Below, one piece after another: positions 7,503 to 17,200 of a DNA stretch of 64,000 nt (positions within the stretch are counted from its first letter, which is position 1; each line of letters opens with the position of its first letter). Position numbers and translations under genes: made by a program. The notes beneath the pieces are model-generated. The model saw only the letters and a list, made by a program, of their open reading frames with translations. It was not told where the DNA came from and searched no databases. Source of the DNA: Thalassobium sp. (GTDB lineage: Bacteria > Pseudomonadota > Gammaproteobacteria > Pseudomonadales > Oceanobacteraceae); assembly GCA_002733205.1 (NCBI GenBank), contig NVUW01000001.1, positions 62,001 to 126,000 on the forward strand, given 5' to 3'.

Positions 7503-9303
7503 GCGGGGAAACTTACCTGATCGTTGGTTACGCGGATTATCGCTGCTGGTTGTCAGCGCGGGTCTGGGTTTAAGCGGCTGTTCAACCACACCGGCACAAA
7601 CCGGACTGGAAGGCAGCAGCCTTACCGAAAGCAGTCGTCAGAGTAATTCAGTATTAATGCAGCAGATTCGCGGCGAACTCGACGACGGCGAGTTTGGCAA
7701 TGCTGCGCTGCAATTGCAACTGCTGCACGAGCGCGTGCTCACTCCGCAAGAACAGGTGGAGTTCCTGCTGCTGTCGGCGCAACTGCATCTGGGCAGCAAC
7801 GAACCGGAAATTGCCGGTGAATATCTGAGCCAGCTGAGTCAGCGCATGGATTACGCCACGCCAGAGCAGGAACTGCGCGCCAGCCTGTTAAAAGCGCGCT
7901 GGTATGAAAGCAATGGCGAATATCTGGCCGCCGCGCGTGAGCGCGATTTTTTATCCGGCGCGTTAAACCCGGAGCAACGCGAGCAGAATCATGAGCAAAT
8001 CTGGCAGGATTTAATGGCCATGCCGGAAGTCGAGCTGCTTGAATGGGCAGAAAAAACCCCGGCTACCCAGTTTGGTGACTGGCTGCGGCTGGCGGCTATT
8101 TCGCGTAACTCCCGCCTGACACTGGACGAACATCTGGCGGCGGTAACGACGTGGCGCGAACAAAATCCGGCTCACCCTGCCGCCAAACAATTACCCGGCG
8201 GTCTGGCGCTGCTGGCTGATCTGGCGGCTAACCGTCCGCACAGTGTTGCACTCCTGCTGCCGTTATCCGGTCCGCTGGAAAAAACCGGCGGCGCCATCCG
8301 CGATGGTTTTATGGCCGCCTATTACGAATCCCTCGATAAAGGCTACGCCATTCCGCAAGTACACCTGTACGACAGCCAGCAATACGGCGACATCGACGTT
8401 GCCTACGCTCAGGCACAACTCGATGGTGCGCAGTGGGTCATCGGGCCGATCAACAAAATGCAGGTGCAGGCGCTGCAACAGCGTGAAACCCTGCCACTGC
8501 CAACGCTGGCCCTGAATTACGGTGATCGTGCCGAAGCCGAAACCACCCCGGCCAACCTGTACCAATACGGCCTGGCCGCCGAAGACGAAGCGGTACAGAT
8601 TGCCGAAAAAGCCTGGACCGATGGCCTGCGCCGCGCACTGGTGATGGTGCCCAAGGGTAACTGGGGCGAGCGTATTTATGCCGCCTTTGAACAGCGCTGG
8701 CTGGAGCTGGGCGGTGAAATCGGCGAACAGCGTTTTTACCCGAACCGCCAGGACTACAACCCGGAAATCAAAGCGCTGCTGAACGTCGACGACAGCCAGA
8801 AGCGCTATCAGACCATGCGCCGTCTATTGCGCCAGAGCACCGAATTTGAGCCGCGCCGCCGTCAGGATGTCGACTGGGTATTTATGGTTGCCCTGCCGCA
8901 GCAGGCCCGGCAGATCAAGCCAACGCTGGCGTTTAACTTTGCCGGTGATCTGCCGGTGTACGCCACCTCGCATGTGTATTCCGGCGAACCAAACCCAACC
9001 AAAGACCGCGACCTGAACGGCGTGCAATTCTGTGATGTGCCCTGGCTGCTGGAAAGCAGCGAGCTGTACCGCACCGTAGAAAAAGTGATGCCTAATGGTC
9101 AGGGCGGCTATGCCCGCTTATACGCCATGGGCGTGGATGCCTTCCGCCTGCTGCCACGGTTAAAACAGCTGGAAGTATTCCCGCACAGCCAGATGTTTGG
9201 CAGTACCGGCGCGCTGGCGCTGGATCACGAGCGCCGCATTCACCGCCGTACCGAATGTACCCAGTTCCGCTCTGGCCGGCCGCAGCGTTTAGCCAGACGC
9301 TGA
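7501..9303 (+). CDS. lpoA: Penicillin-binding protein activator LpoA
   Basis: An outer-membrane lipoprotein that reaches through the peptidoglycan to stimulate the synthase PBP1A. The N-terminus MRGNLPDRWLRGLSLLVV..GLSGC has a lipobox (LSGC). About residues 50-240 are TPR-like helices; from HSVALLLPLSGPLEKTGGAI onward the protein has the periplasmic-binding-protein fold typical of LpoA. About 600 residues, normal length. The start at 7501 shares the CATG with the rsmI start. It is followed by yraN, as in E. coli (rsmI / lpoA-yraN-diaA-dolP), which supports the call. Confidence 0.93.
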   Translation: MRGNLPDRWLRGLSLLVVSAGLGLSGCSTTPAQTGLEGSSLTESSRQSNSVLMQQIRGELDDGEFGNAALQLQLLHERVLTPQEQVEFLLLSAQLHLGSNEPEIAGEYLSQLSQRMDYATPEQELRASLLKARWYESNGEYLAAARERDFLSGALNPEQREQNHEQIWQDLMAMPEVELLEWAEKTPATQFGDWLRLAAISRNSRLTLDEHLAAVTTWREQNPAHPAAKQLPGGLALLADLAANRPHSVALLLPLSGPLEKTGGAIRDGFMAAYYESLDKGYAIPQVHLYDSQQYGDIDVAYAQAQLDGAQWVIGPINKMQVQALQQRETLPLPTLALNYGDRAEAETTPANLYQYGLAAEDEAVQIAEKAWTDGLRRALVMVPKGNWGERIYAAFEQRWLELGGEIGEQRFYPNRQDYNPEIKALLNVDDSQKRYQTMRRLLRQSTEFEPRRRQDVDWVFMVALPQQARQIKPTLAFNFAGDLPVYATSHVYSGEPNPTKDRDLNGVQFCDVPWLLESSELYRTVEKVMPNGQGGYARLYAMGVDAFRLLPRLKQLEVFPHSQMFGSTGALALDHERRIHRRTECTQFRSGRPQRLARR

Positions 9304-9339
9304 GTACTCACACCGCATAACTCACGGGGCAAGGATGCC

Positions 9340-9795
9340 ATGTGGTTTACCCGCAAAGACAAAAACACGCAGGATTCAGAACAAACGGCTGAGAGTTCCT
9401 CTGCCGCTGAAACCCGTGCTGCAGAAAAGCCCGCAACCCGTAAACCTGCAACACGCACCAAAGGCGCCGAGATTGAACAGGCCGCCGAACACTTCCTTAA
9501 GCGTCAGGGGCTGAAAGCCATCAGCCGCAATTACACCATTCGCGGCGGTGAAATCGACCTGATTATGCGCCACGGTAACGTGCTGGTGTTTGTTGAGGTG
9601 CGTTATCGCGCCAACCACATCCACGGCAGCGGCGCTGAAAGCATTACCCACCACAAGCAACAGCGTTTACTCAAAACCGCCCAGCATTATCTGCAGAAAC
9701 ATTACGGCGCTGCACCGCCCGACTGCCGCTTTGACGTGATGTCGGGCAGCGGCCAGCCGGTGCAGTTTGAATGGCTGCAGAATGTGTTTGGCTGA
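9340..9795 (+). CDS. yraN: YraN family (UPF0102) endonuclease-like protein
   Basis: Residues about 45-151 are the UPF0102 fold, related to Holliday-junction resolvase-type nucleases: GAEIEQAAEHFLKRQGLK, then RGGEIDLIMRHGNVLVFVEV with the acidic/EVK-type active-site motif (here EVR). The first about 40 residues are a low-complexity Ala/Thr/Lys-rich extension that most family members lack. It lies 36 bases after lpoA and probably in its operon. In the usual order diaA would come next; here about 3.8 kb of other genes intervene. The biochemical role is not established. Confidence 0.92.
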   Translation: MWFTRKDKNTQDSEQTAESSSAAETRAAEKPATRKPATRTKGAEIEQAAEHFLKRQGLKAISRNYTIRGGEIDLIMRHGNVLVFVEVRYRANHIHGSGAESITHHKQQRLLKTAQHYLQKHYGAAPPDCRFDVMSGSGQPVQFEWLQNVFG

Positions 9796-9822
9796 TCGCC
9801 CGTTAGCAGAAACAACGCCGTA

Positions 9823-11916
9823 TCAGAACTGATACGCCGCCGCCAGACGCAGGGTGCGCGGTTCGATCACATGGTAATGAATATCCTCCTGCTCGCTGCT
9901 TTCACCCGGCAGACGCGAGGCATACCAGTAATCAATATCGTGATCGCGGCTGTCGAACAGGTTGAGTACATCGGCACTGAATACCCAGCTGTTCAGGCTG
10001 TAGCCGCTGCGCAGGTTCACCACCGTGGTCGGATCGGAGGTGACCGAACCATCTTCCACCAGCGGCCGCTCACCAAAATAGCGCAGGCGCAGACTGCCAA
10101 ACCAGCCTTCACCGCGCTGGCTGCTGATACCCGCCTGCACGACATTTTTAACCGCACCGGGAATCTCATTACCGTCGGCCGAATTGCCGCGTAATTCTGC
10201 CTTGGTCCAGGCGTATTCCAGATCCATATTCCAGCGCTCGTTCAGCTGATAATAGAGCGTCATTTCCAGCCCTTTGCGCCGTGAGGCACGGCTGGCTTCG
10301 GTATTACCGGCATCGCCGACAAACAGCAGTTCGCTGTCGAGATCCAGCTGCCACAGCGCCAGCGAGGTGCTCAGACGCCCGGCCATAACACCGCGCACAC
10401 CGACCTCATAGCCCATCGAATCCACCAGCGGATCAACCGTCTCCACCGCACTGCCATCGGCCGGATCAACCTGAATGGTGGTGCCACGGGCGTCGTTCGA
10501 ATGCAGCCCCTGCCCCGCCGCCAGATAGCTTTCCCAGTCGCGGTTCAGGGCCACAATCACGCTGCCTTTTAACGCAATATTGTCATCGCTGGCCTTACCG
10601 CTGTTGGCACTCAGATCGACGCCGTTTTTGTTGCTGCTAACCCGGCTTTGCACATCAAAGCGGTAGTCGTCGTAGCGCACGCCCAGCACGGTACGCACGC
10701 GCTCGTTCCAGAACAGGGTGTTTTCGGCGTAGAGGCCGGTGCTGAGTTCGCCTACACGGTCACTGCGGACAGTTCCGATACGCTGACGTTCTTTACTGTG
10801 ATACAGACCCACTTCGTCAATATCGTCATAGCGCAGGTCGGCGCCGATACGGTTGATCATCGCCAGACCGGCCATTTCTGAATGCCAGAGATAGCTGAGC
10901 TGACCGCCGTAAATCCAGCGATCATCAACCTGTTCAAATTGGTCGCCATTAGCGGCATCGTCGAGGTAGTAGGTAAAGTCCGACCACAGATTCATGTCGT
11001 AACGGATGGCATAAGCGGAGGCCTGAATACCGTCGCGCTGCCAGATGGCGTTCAGGCTGTAGCGGCTGGATTGGCCGCCCACGCTGTCGTTCAGCGAGCC
11101 CAGCTCGTCGATCAGGCCGCTGTCGACCGCACGCTGCGGAATCTGGTCGGCGCTGTTCCACTGGTTGTCGTAGCCCATAAAGGACAGGCTCAGCTTACCA
11201 CCTGCAAGTGTGCGGCGATGCTTGAGCAGCACACTGGTTTTATCCAGATCTTCGCGGATATCGCTCCAGGGGCCATCGTAGGTATTGCGTTCCAGCGCAT
11301 ACAACCAGTCGCCCTGGGCATTGCTCAGACTGTCGAGCAGCACCGCACGGCGATACTGATCTTCGCCCAGACTCAGCTGCGCCAGCCCCTGTGCAAACGC
11401 ATCAGCCGTTTGCACAGACGCGCTGCCCGCACCACTGAAATCACCGACATCGGCGTAGTAACTGCCCTTCTGATAACTCAGCGAGCCAATGCTCTCCGGA
11501 ATAATAAAGTTAAGATCGGTATAACCCTGGCCGTGGCCGTGGGTGCGCATATTGACCGGCATACCATCAACAAAGGTGGCGAAATCGGTGCCGTGATCGA
11601 GATTAAAGCCGCGCAGAAAATACTGGTTCGCCTTGCCGCTGCCGCTGTGCTGGGTGACGACTAAGCCGGGCACCAGCTCCAGCACTTCGCCGGTGCGCAA
11701 CAACGGCCGGCTGTTAATTTCTTCACCGCTGACATAGCCCTGCGATGCCGACATCGCCTCGCCCAGCAGTTTTTCTCTGGCGGTCACGATCTGGTTATCC
11801 AGTTTGGCTGCACTGTTGATTTCAACGGCCCCTGCGTTGTCCGCAAGCGGCGTCTGCTGGGCCAGCGCAAGCACAGGTAACCCCAGCAATAAAAGGCCTG
11901 CAGGCTGCATATTCAT
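9823..11916 (-). CDS. TonB-dependent outer-membrane receptor
   Basis: The N-terminus has a signal peptide (PAGLLLLGLPVLALAQQ). The plug domain (about residues 40-165) includes LLRTGEVLELVPGLVV and FLRGFNLDHGTDFATFVDG, and the remainder is a 22-strand-type barrel ending in a terminal aromatic residue (YQF). The plug has a His-rich loop, MRTHGHGQGY, which could bind a metal or metal chelate, but this is inference. I chose ATG 11916 because GAGGA lies just upstream; the longer frame would use TTG. It is divergent from a BlaI-type repressor and an M56 protease gene and probably controlled by them. It is convergent with yraN (27-base gap). Confidence 0.93.
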   Translation of the reverse strand: MNMQPAGLLLLGLPVLALAQQTPLADNAGAVEINSAAKLDNQIVTAREKLLGEAMSASQGYVSGEEINSRPLLRTGEVLELVPGLVVTQHSGSGKANQYFLRGFNLDHGTDFATFVDGMPVNMRTHGHGQGYTDLNFIIPESIGSLSYQKGSYYADVGDFSGAGSASVQTADAFAQGLAQLSLGEDQYRRAVLLDSLSNAQGDWLYALERNTYDGPWSDIREDLDKTSVLLKHRRTLAGGKLSLSFMGYDNQWNSADQIPQRAVDSGLIDELGSLNDSVGGQSSRYSLNAIWQRDGIQASAYAIRYDMNLWSDFTYYLDDAANGDQFEQVDDRWIYGGQLSYLWHSEMAGLAMINRIGADLRYDDIDEVGLYHSKERQRIGTVRSDRVGELSTGLYAENTLFWNERVRTVLGVRYDDYRFDVQSRVSSNKNGVDLSANSGKASDDNIALKGSVIVALNRDWESYLAAGQGLHSNDARGTTIQVDPADGSAVETVDPLVDSMGYEVGVRGVMAGRLSTSLALWQLDLDSELLFVGDAGNTEASRASRRKGLEMTLYYQLNERWNMDLEYAWTKAELRGNSADGNEIPGAVKNVVQAGISSQRGEGWFGSLRLRYFGERPLVEDGSVTSDPTTVVNLRSGYSLNSWVFSADVLNLFDSRDHDIDYWYASRLPGESSEQEDIHYHVIEPRTLRLAAAYQF

Positions 11917-12069
11917 CTTTATCCTCAATGTCCGTTTAACTGCCAGCCCGACAGCGATGCATGATTGCCTGCCGGGTCTTTATTAATGAAAATATCATCG
12001 TATGAACAGCAACTTATCAGCACTGACCAATACCGATAACAGCTCGGTGTTAGGGATAAAATTTTCCTT
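11917..12069. promoter_or_regulatory. Divergent control region between TonB receptor and blaI-type genes
   Basis: This 153-base gap must hold promoters for both directions. Short dyads are visible, for example ACCGA-N7-TCGGT (12031-12047), and TTATC...GATAA around it. I found no TACA..TGTA site of the classical BlaI/CopY type. The operator is therefore not identified with confidence. Confidence 0.4.
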
Positions 12070-12543
12070 ATGACACGAGCAGCCGATTTAACCCGCTGGC
12101 TGAAGCTGCCCGGCGTCCGGCCGCGCACCCCTTCGCTGGGCAAACGCGAGCTGGCCATTCTGGAAGTGCTCTGGCAACAGGGATCGTTATCAGCCCAGCA
12201 GGTGCATTCTTTTTTGCTGGAAGACATCACCCTCAGCACGGTACAAAGCACACTCGAACGCCTGCATCGCAAAGATCTGCTGCAGCGCCACAAAGAAAGC
12301 CGGGCATTTTTTTATACCGCGGTCATGCATAAAACCGATCTGATCAGCAACCTGCTGCACGATATCGCCGCCGATCTCAGTGCCGGAGATATGGCGCCGA
12401 TGGTGTCGGGCTTTATGGATTATTTAGCCGATGTTGCCCCGGCCATGGGTAACCGTCTGCATCAGGCGCTCAGCGATGAGCCGGACAGCACGACCGCAAA
12501 CGCAGAAATCAACAGCACGAATGGCGGAAGTCATGATTCCTGA
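12070..12543 (+). CDS. BlaI/MecI/CopY family transcriptional repressor
   Basis: Residues about 20-90 form the BlaI-type winged helix: LGKRELAILEVLWQQGSLSA, then DITLSTVQSTLERLHRKDLL and a wing ending FFYTAV. The C-terminal helices would dimerise. Family members are cleaved or displaced when the partner membrane protease is activated. The following M56 gene overlaps it by 11 bases, so the two are translationally coupled. Because the divergent target is a TonB receptor rather than a beta-lactamase, the likely input is nutritional (metal or siderophore) rather than antibiotic; this is inference. No strong ribosome site precedes ATG 12070, so the exact start is less sure. Confidence 0.88.
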   Translation: MTRAADLTRWLKLPGVRPRTPSLGKRELAILEVLWQQGSLSAQQVHSFLLEDITLSTVQSTLERLHRKDLLQRHKESRAFFYTAVMHKTDLISNLLHDIAADLSAGDMAPMVSGFMDYLADVAPAMGNRLHQALSDEPDSTTANAEINSTNGGSHDS

Positions 12544-13498
12544 ACTGGCCGATATTGCATTAGCCAGCGCACTGAGTTTGAGTGCCTCGTCATTGCTGGC
12601 GGCCCTGTTATGGCCGCTGTTGCAAAAAACCGTGCGTACGGTAACGCCACAGCAGCACACCCGTGTGCTGATGCTGTATGCCTTACTGCCCTGGGTGGTG
12701 ACGTTTTGGGTTGTGTTCCTGTTGATGAATCCTGAGCTGGCAGGCGCGTTGCAAAGCGCCCATTGCCATGGTGATGTCTGCGGACCGCATGTGCCGGATG
12801 TCAGCTCTGCGTCGCTGACGGGAGCTATCCTGGCGGCGGCAATCAGCGCACTCCTGCTTATTACCGTGCTGCTGCTGAACCGGCAACTGCAACGGGGTCG
12901 CAAGCGACTGGCAACCGTTGATCTGTTTTCGACAGCAGGCGACCCGTGCAGTGATGCTCGCCACACGTTAAGCGATACACACCACACTCCGGATTTCCGT
13001 TTGATCCACTCTCCTTTACTGCTGGCCTGGTGTGCCGGATTATGGCGACCCAGGGTGTATATTTCCAGCGCCTTGCAGCAGCAGCTGAACCACCGCGAGT
13101 TGTCGCTGGTGCTGCAGCATGAATACTGCCATGTCATACGGCGCGATAATTTGCGCAAAGTCTTGCTGCAATGGCTGACCGTGCTCTGGCTGCCAACGGC
13201 ACGCCGCGCATTGCGCGCTCAGTACGATCTTGCCTGCGAACAATTATGCGATGCTTATGCCGCCAGTCAGGGTTATCAGGCCGATGAAATCACCGCCGTT
13301 ATGCAGCGACTGCAAGCCAATGCGGATGCCGCTCAATCAGCTGCTCAATCAACATCAGAACAGCGTACAGACGAGTTACAGCGGCCAGCCAGCCAAAGCA
13401 GTGCCGACGGCTGGCTGTTGTTGGTTGCGCTACTCTGCACTCAGGTGGCCGTTTTCAGCCACTGGCTTCATCCGCTACTGGATACATTATTTCTCTGA
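12533..13498 (+). CDS. M56 (BlaR1-type) membrane metalloprotease, short form
   Basis: Hydrophobic segments lie at about residues 8-28, 45-65, 94-114 and near the C-terminus (GWLLLVALLCTQVAVF). The zinc protease motif LQHEYCHVIRRDN (HExxH) lies in the middle, followed by helical sequence with a downstream DLACEQLCDAYA that supplies the third-ligand Glu region (E..CDA) of the M56 family. The large penicillin-sensing domain of BlaR1 is absent, so the signal must be read in another way. I chose ATG 12533: GGAAG is just upstream, and it overlaps the end of the repressor gene. Inferred job: proteolytic switch for the upstream repressor. Confidence 0.85.
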   Translation: MIPELADIALASALSLSASSLLAALLWPLLQKTVRTVTPQQHTRVLMLYALLPWVVTFWVVFLLMNPELAGALQSAHCHGDVCGPHVPDVSSASLTGAILAAAISALLLITVLLLNRQLQRGRKRLATVDLFSTAGDPCSDARHTLSDTHHTPDFRLIHSPLLLAWCAGLWRPRVYISSALQQQLNHRELSLVLQHEYCHVIRRDNLRKVLLQWLTVLWLPTARRALRAQYDLACEQLCDAYAASQGYQADEITAVMQRLQANADAAQSAAQSTSEQRTDELQRPASQSSADGWLLLVALLCTQVAVFSHWLHPLLDTLFL

Positions 13499-13539
13499 GA
13501 ATCACTGTTATTTGGTTTTGTCTCATGGCTCATTTATGA

Positions 13540-14154
<615 letters not shown>

Positions 14155-14192
14155 CCGGACACAGCATTCTGGCTGCGACAAACGCTGCGCAT

Positions 14193-14233
14193 AAAAAACG
14201 GCCCGGACATTCTCATGTCCGGGCCGTTTTTTA
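14193..14233. terminator. Bidirectional terminator between diaA and the giant surface protein
   Basis: A 14-base-type stem AAAACGGCCCGGACA with its complement, a short TTCTCA loop and A/T runs on both sides. It serves the convergent ends of diaA and the minus-strand giant gene. Confidence 0.92.
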
Positions 14234-14254
14234 TAGCGGATGTCTATGCCGTGA

Positions 14255-17200
14255 TCAGGGAATCAGATGACTGAAATCCACCATCAGTGTCTGCACATCA
14301 CCGGAATAACGTGTTGCCTGTACGCCAACACGGATGTTGTTGGCTAACGGGTAGCTCGCCCCGGCCTGCAGGCTCAGCTGGCCTTTACTCTCCAGCCGGG
14401 TGTTAAAACCCGACGCCACATCGGCTTCAATATGTGCGTACCCGGCACCCAGCATCCAGCTCCACTGACCATAAAGTGGCATACGGTATTGCGCCTGCAA
14501 ACTGTGGGTTGTGTATTCAATCGGTGCACTGTTCACCTCAGCGGTACCCGGAATACCGTATTCATAACGTACCTGCCAGGCATGATTCAGTTGCACACCC
14601 ACAGCAAAATGTCCTGCCAGTCCGCCGTCATCGGTGACTTTGTTACTACTATGAACCTCCGGATTAAGCCAGCTGTAGCCAGCTCCCCAGGCCAGCAGCC
14701 AGTGCACCTTGTCTGCGGAAAACTCATCCGTCGCAGATGCGCTGTTCGCCTGTGACAGCGGCACCCAGAGCAACCCCGCCAGCAGCAATGCACGCGCACC
14801 TCCAGACAACCGTCCTGATAAGCGCCCGGCCATACCCAGTATCAATACCAGCAACAGCATCCATGGGCCGAAAGCACCGGTGGCTGTGGTGACATCGTCA
14901 CCGGTATTAATGGATGGGTCTTCACCATCAATGATGTTGTCATTGTCAGAATCCGGGTCCAGATGATCGGCGATGCCGTCATTATCATAATCCGGCATCT
15001 CGCGGTCATCACGTACGCCATTGCCGTTACTGTCGGTGCCGAAGGTATCGCCATTTACGTCGTAGTCGACGCCATCATCAATACCATCGGCATCGGCATC
15101 CTTACCGGTAAAGAAGCCCATTTGCGGATTTTCAACCACATCCGGAATACCGTCGCCGTCATCATCTTCATCCAGATGGTTCGGGATACCATCACCATCA
15201 ATATCGGGCAGAGAACCGAAGGCACCGACCGCATTGTCGATAATATCCATCAGACCATCACGATCCATATCCACGGTGTTATCGATACGGCCATCTTTAT
15301 CAACGTCCAGCAGCTTCGGCAAACCACTGAGTGAGAAATCGGTCTGAATATCATTGCTGCTTAACTGCAGGAAGTTAAAGATACCGTCGTTGTTATCGTC
15401 GATCAGGTCGTTACTGTCATCAAGTTCAATGCGGTCATCATCGACCATCAGATTGCCATCAACATCAGCCAAACCGTTTTCGATCAGATCGCCGATACCA
15501 TCGTTATCGGAATCCAGATCCTGACTGTTCAGCAGTCCGTCGTTGTCGGCATCTGCCAGAGCGTTGGCCGCACGATAACCTTCAATGGTCATCAGACTGT
15601 CTTCCGCACCGTCGAGGTTATCGTCGGTACGGCCATCATCGATATTGCCATCCTGATCGGCATCGGCATCAAAGAAATCGATAATGCCATCGTCATCACT
15701 GTCGGTAAGTACTAAGCCCAGCTCAACCCGATCAGACAGACCATCCTGATCGCTGTCGGTATCTTCACGGTCGATAATGCCATCGCGATCACGGTCAATC
15801 GTTACATCCCCTTCAAGGCTGTTCGGCAGACCATCACCGTCATCGTCCTGTGCTTCCATAATCAGGGCTACCAGTGCTTCCAGTTCAATCAGGGTATCGG
15901 TATCGGCTCCCTGAGAGCGGCCGATAGCGCTGTTCAGAATAGGCAGTACACGGTTGAAATCGTCATCACTTGGTTGGGTCAGTCCTGCCTGACGATACTG
16001 TGTCAGTGTCAGATCGTCCGCAGCAACACCACCCGCTGAGCCAGAAATAGTATTCAGGGAATATTGCTGCAAGCTGATCACCGTAGCCGTGGCCGCTGAG
16101 GTGTGATTCTCATTGCGCCCGAGATTATCGGTATAGGTGACTTGCACAGTAATCTGCTGACCGACATCGGCAGCTGCCACGGTATAAGACGAACTGTTGC
16201 CTACCGCAGTCGCACCACTACGCCATTGATAAGTCAGTGTCGCATCGTCAATACCATCAGCATCGTTCACTTGTGATAACAAAGTCAGACTTTCTACAGC
16301 CAGGCCGGAAATCGTGACCGATCCATCGGTATTGATATTCTGATAATCCACCGACAGGCTACCTGCAGTATTGTTATTTCCGGCAGCATCGCTGGCTTTA
16401 TTCGCTGCCACACTGACGGTGACTAAACCGAACGCTGATGGCGTAATGTCCAGGGTATATACCGAACCACTGACCGCCTGGAAATTACTGCCACTGGCAT
16501 TGGTCAGCGTAATACCCCCCACGATAAAACCCGTAACGTTTTCGCTGAAAGTAAAGGTGGCGGTAAAGCCTGCGCCGATAGTACCACTGGCACCACTGAC
16601 AACGACCGTCGGAGCCGTAGCATCATAAGTAATCGCCAGCTGAGTTGCTGCCGTGTTGTTATTACCCGCAGCATCCTGGGCAACAGCACCAGCAACATCG
16701 ACCGTTACTGCGCCGTCCGCAGTTGGCGTAATTAACGCGGTATATACTGAAGCACTGGCAGCATTAAACGCACTCACAGAAGCATTAGTGACGCTAATGT
16801 AGCTGTTATCGGTAATACCGATCACCGCTTCGCTGAACGTAAACGTTGCGGTAAATGGGGCATTAATGCTGCCGCTGGCACCACTGATAACCACCGTCGG
16901 AGCCGTAGCATCATAAGTAATCGCCAGCTGAGTTGCTGCCGTGTTGTTATTACCCGCAGCATCCTGGGCAACAGCATCAGCAACATCGACCGTTACTGCG
17001 CCGTCTGCAGTCGGCGTAATTAACGCGGTATATACTGAAGCACTGACAGCATTAAACGCACTCACAGAAGCATTAGTGACGCTAATGTAGCTGTTATCGG
17101 TAATACCGCTTACCGCTTCGCTGAACGTAAACGTTGCGGTAAATGGGGCATTAATGCTGCCACTGGCTCCGGATATAACAACGGTTGGGTAAACCTGATC

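Noticed and set aside
11960..12005. Fur box in the receptor/blaI gap
   Set aside because: An ATGA-N5-TCAT dyad is visible but matches the Fur consensus poorly, so I do not call it.
12533..13498. Beta-lactam sensor BlaR1
   Set aside because: The M56 protease domain is there but the large penicillin-binding sensor domain is missing, and no beta-lactamase gene is adjacent.
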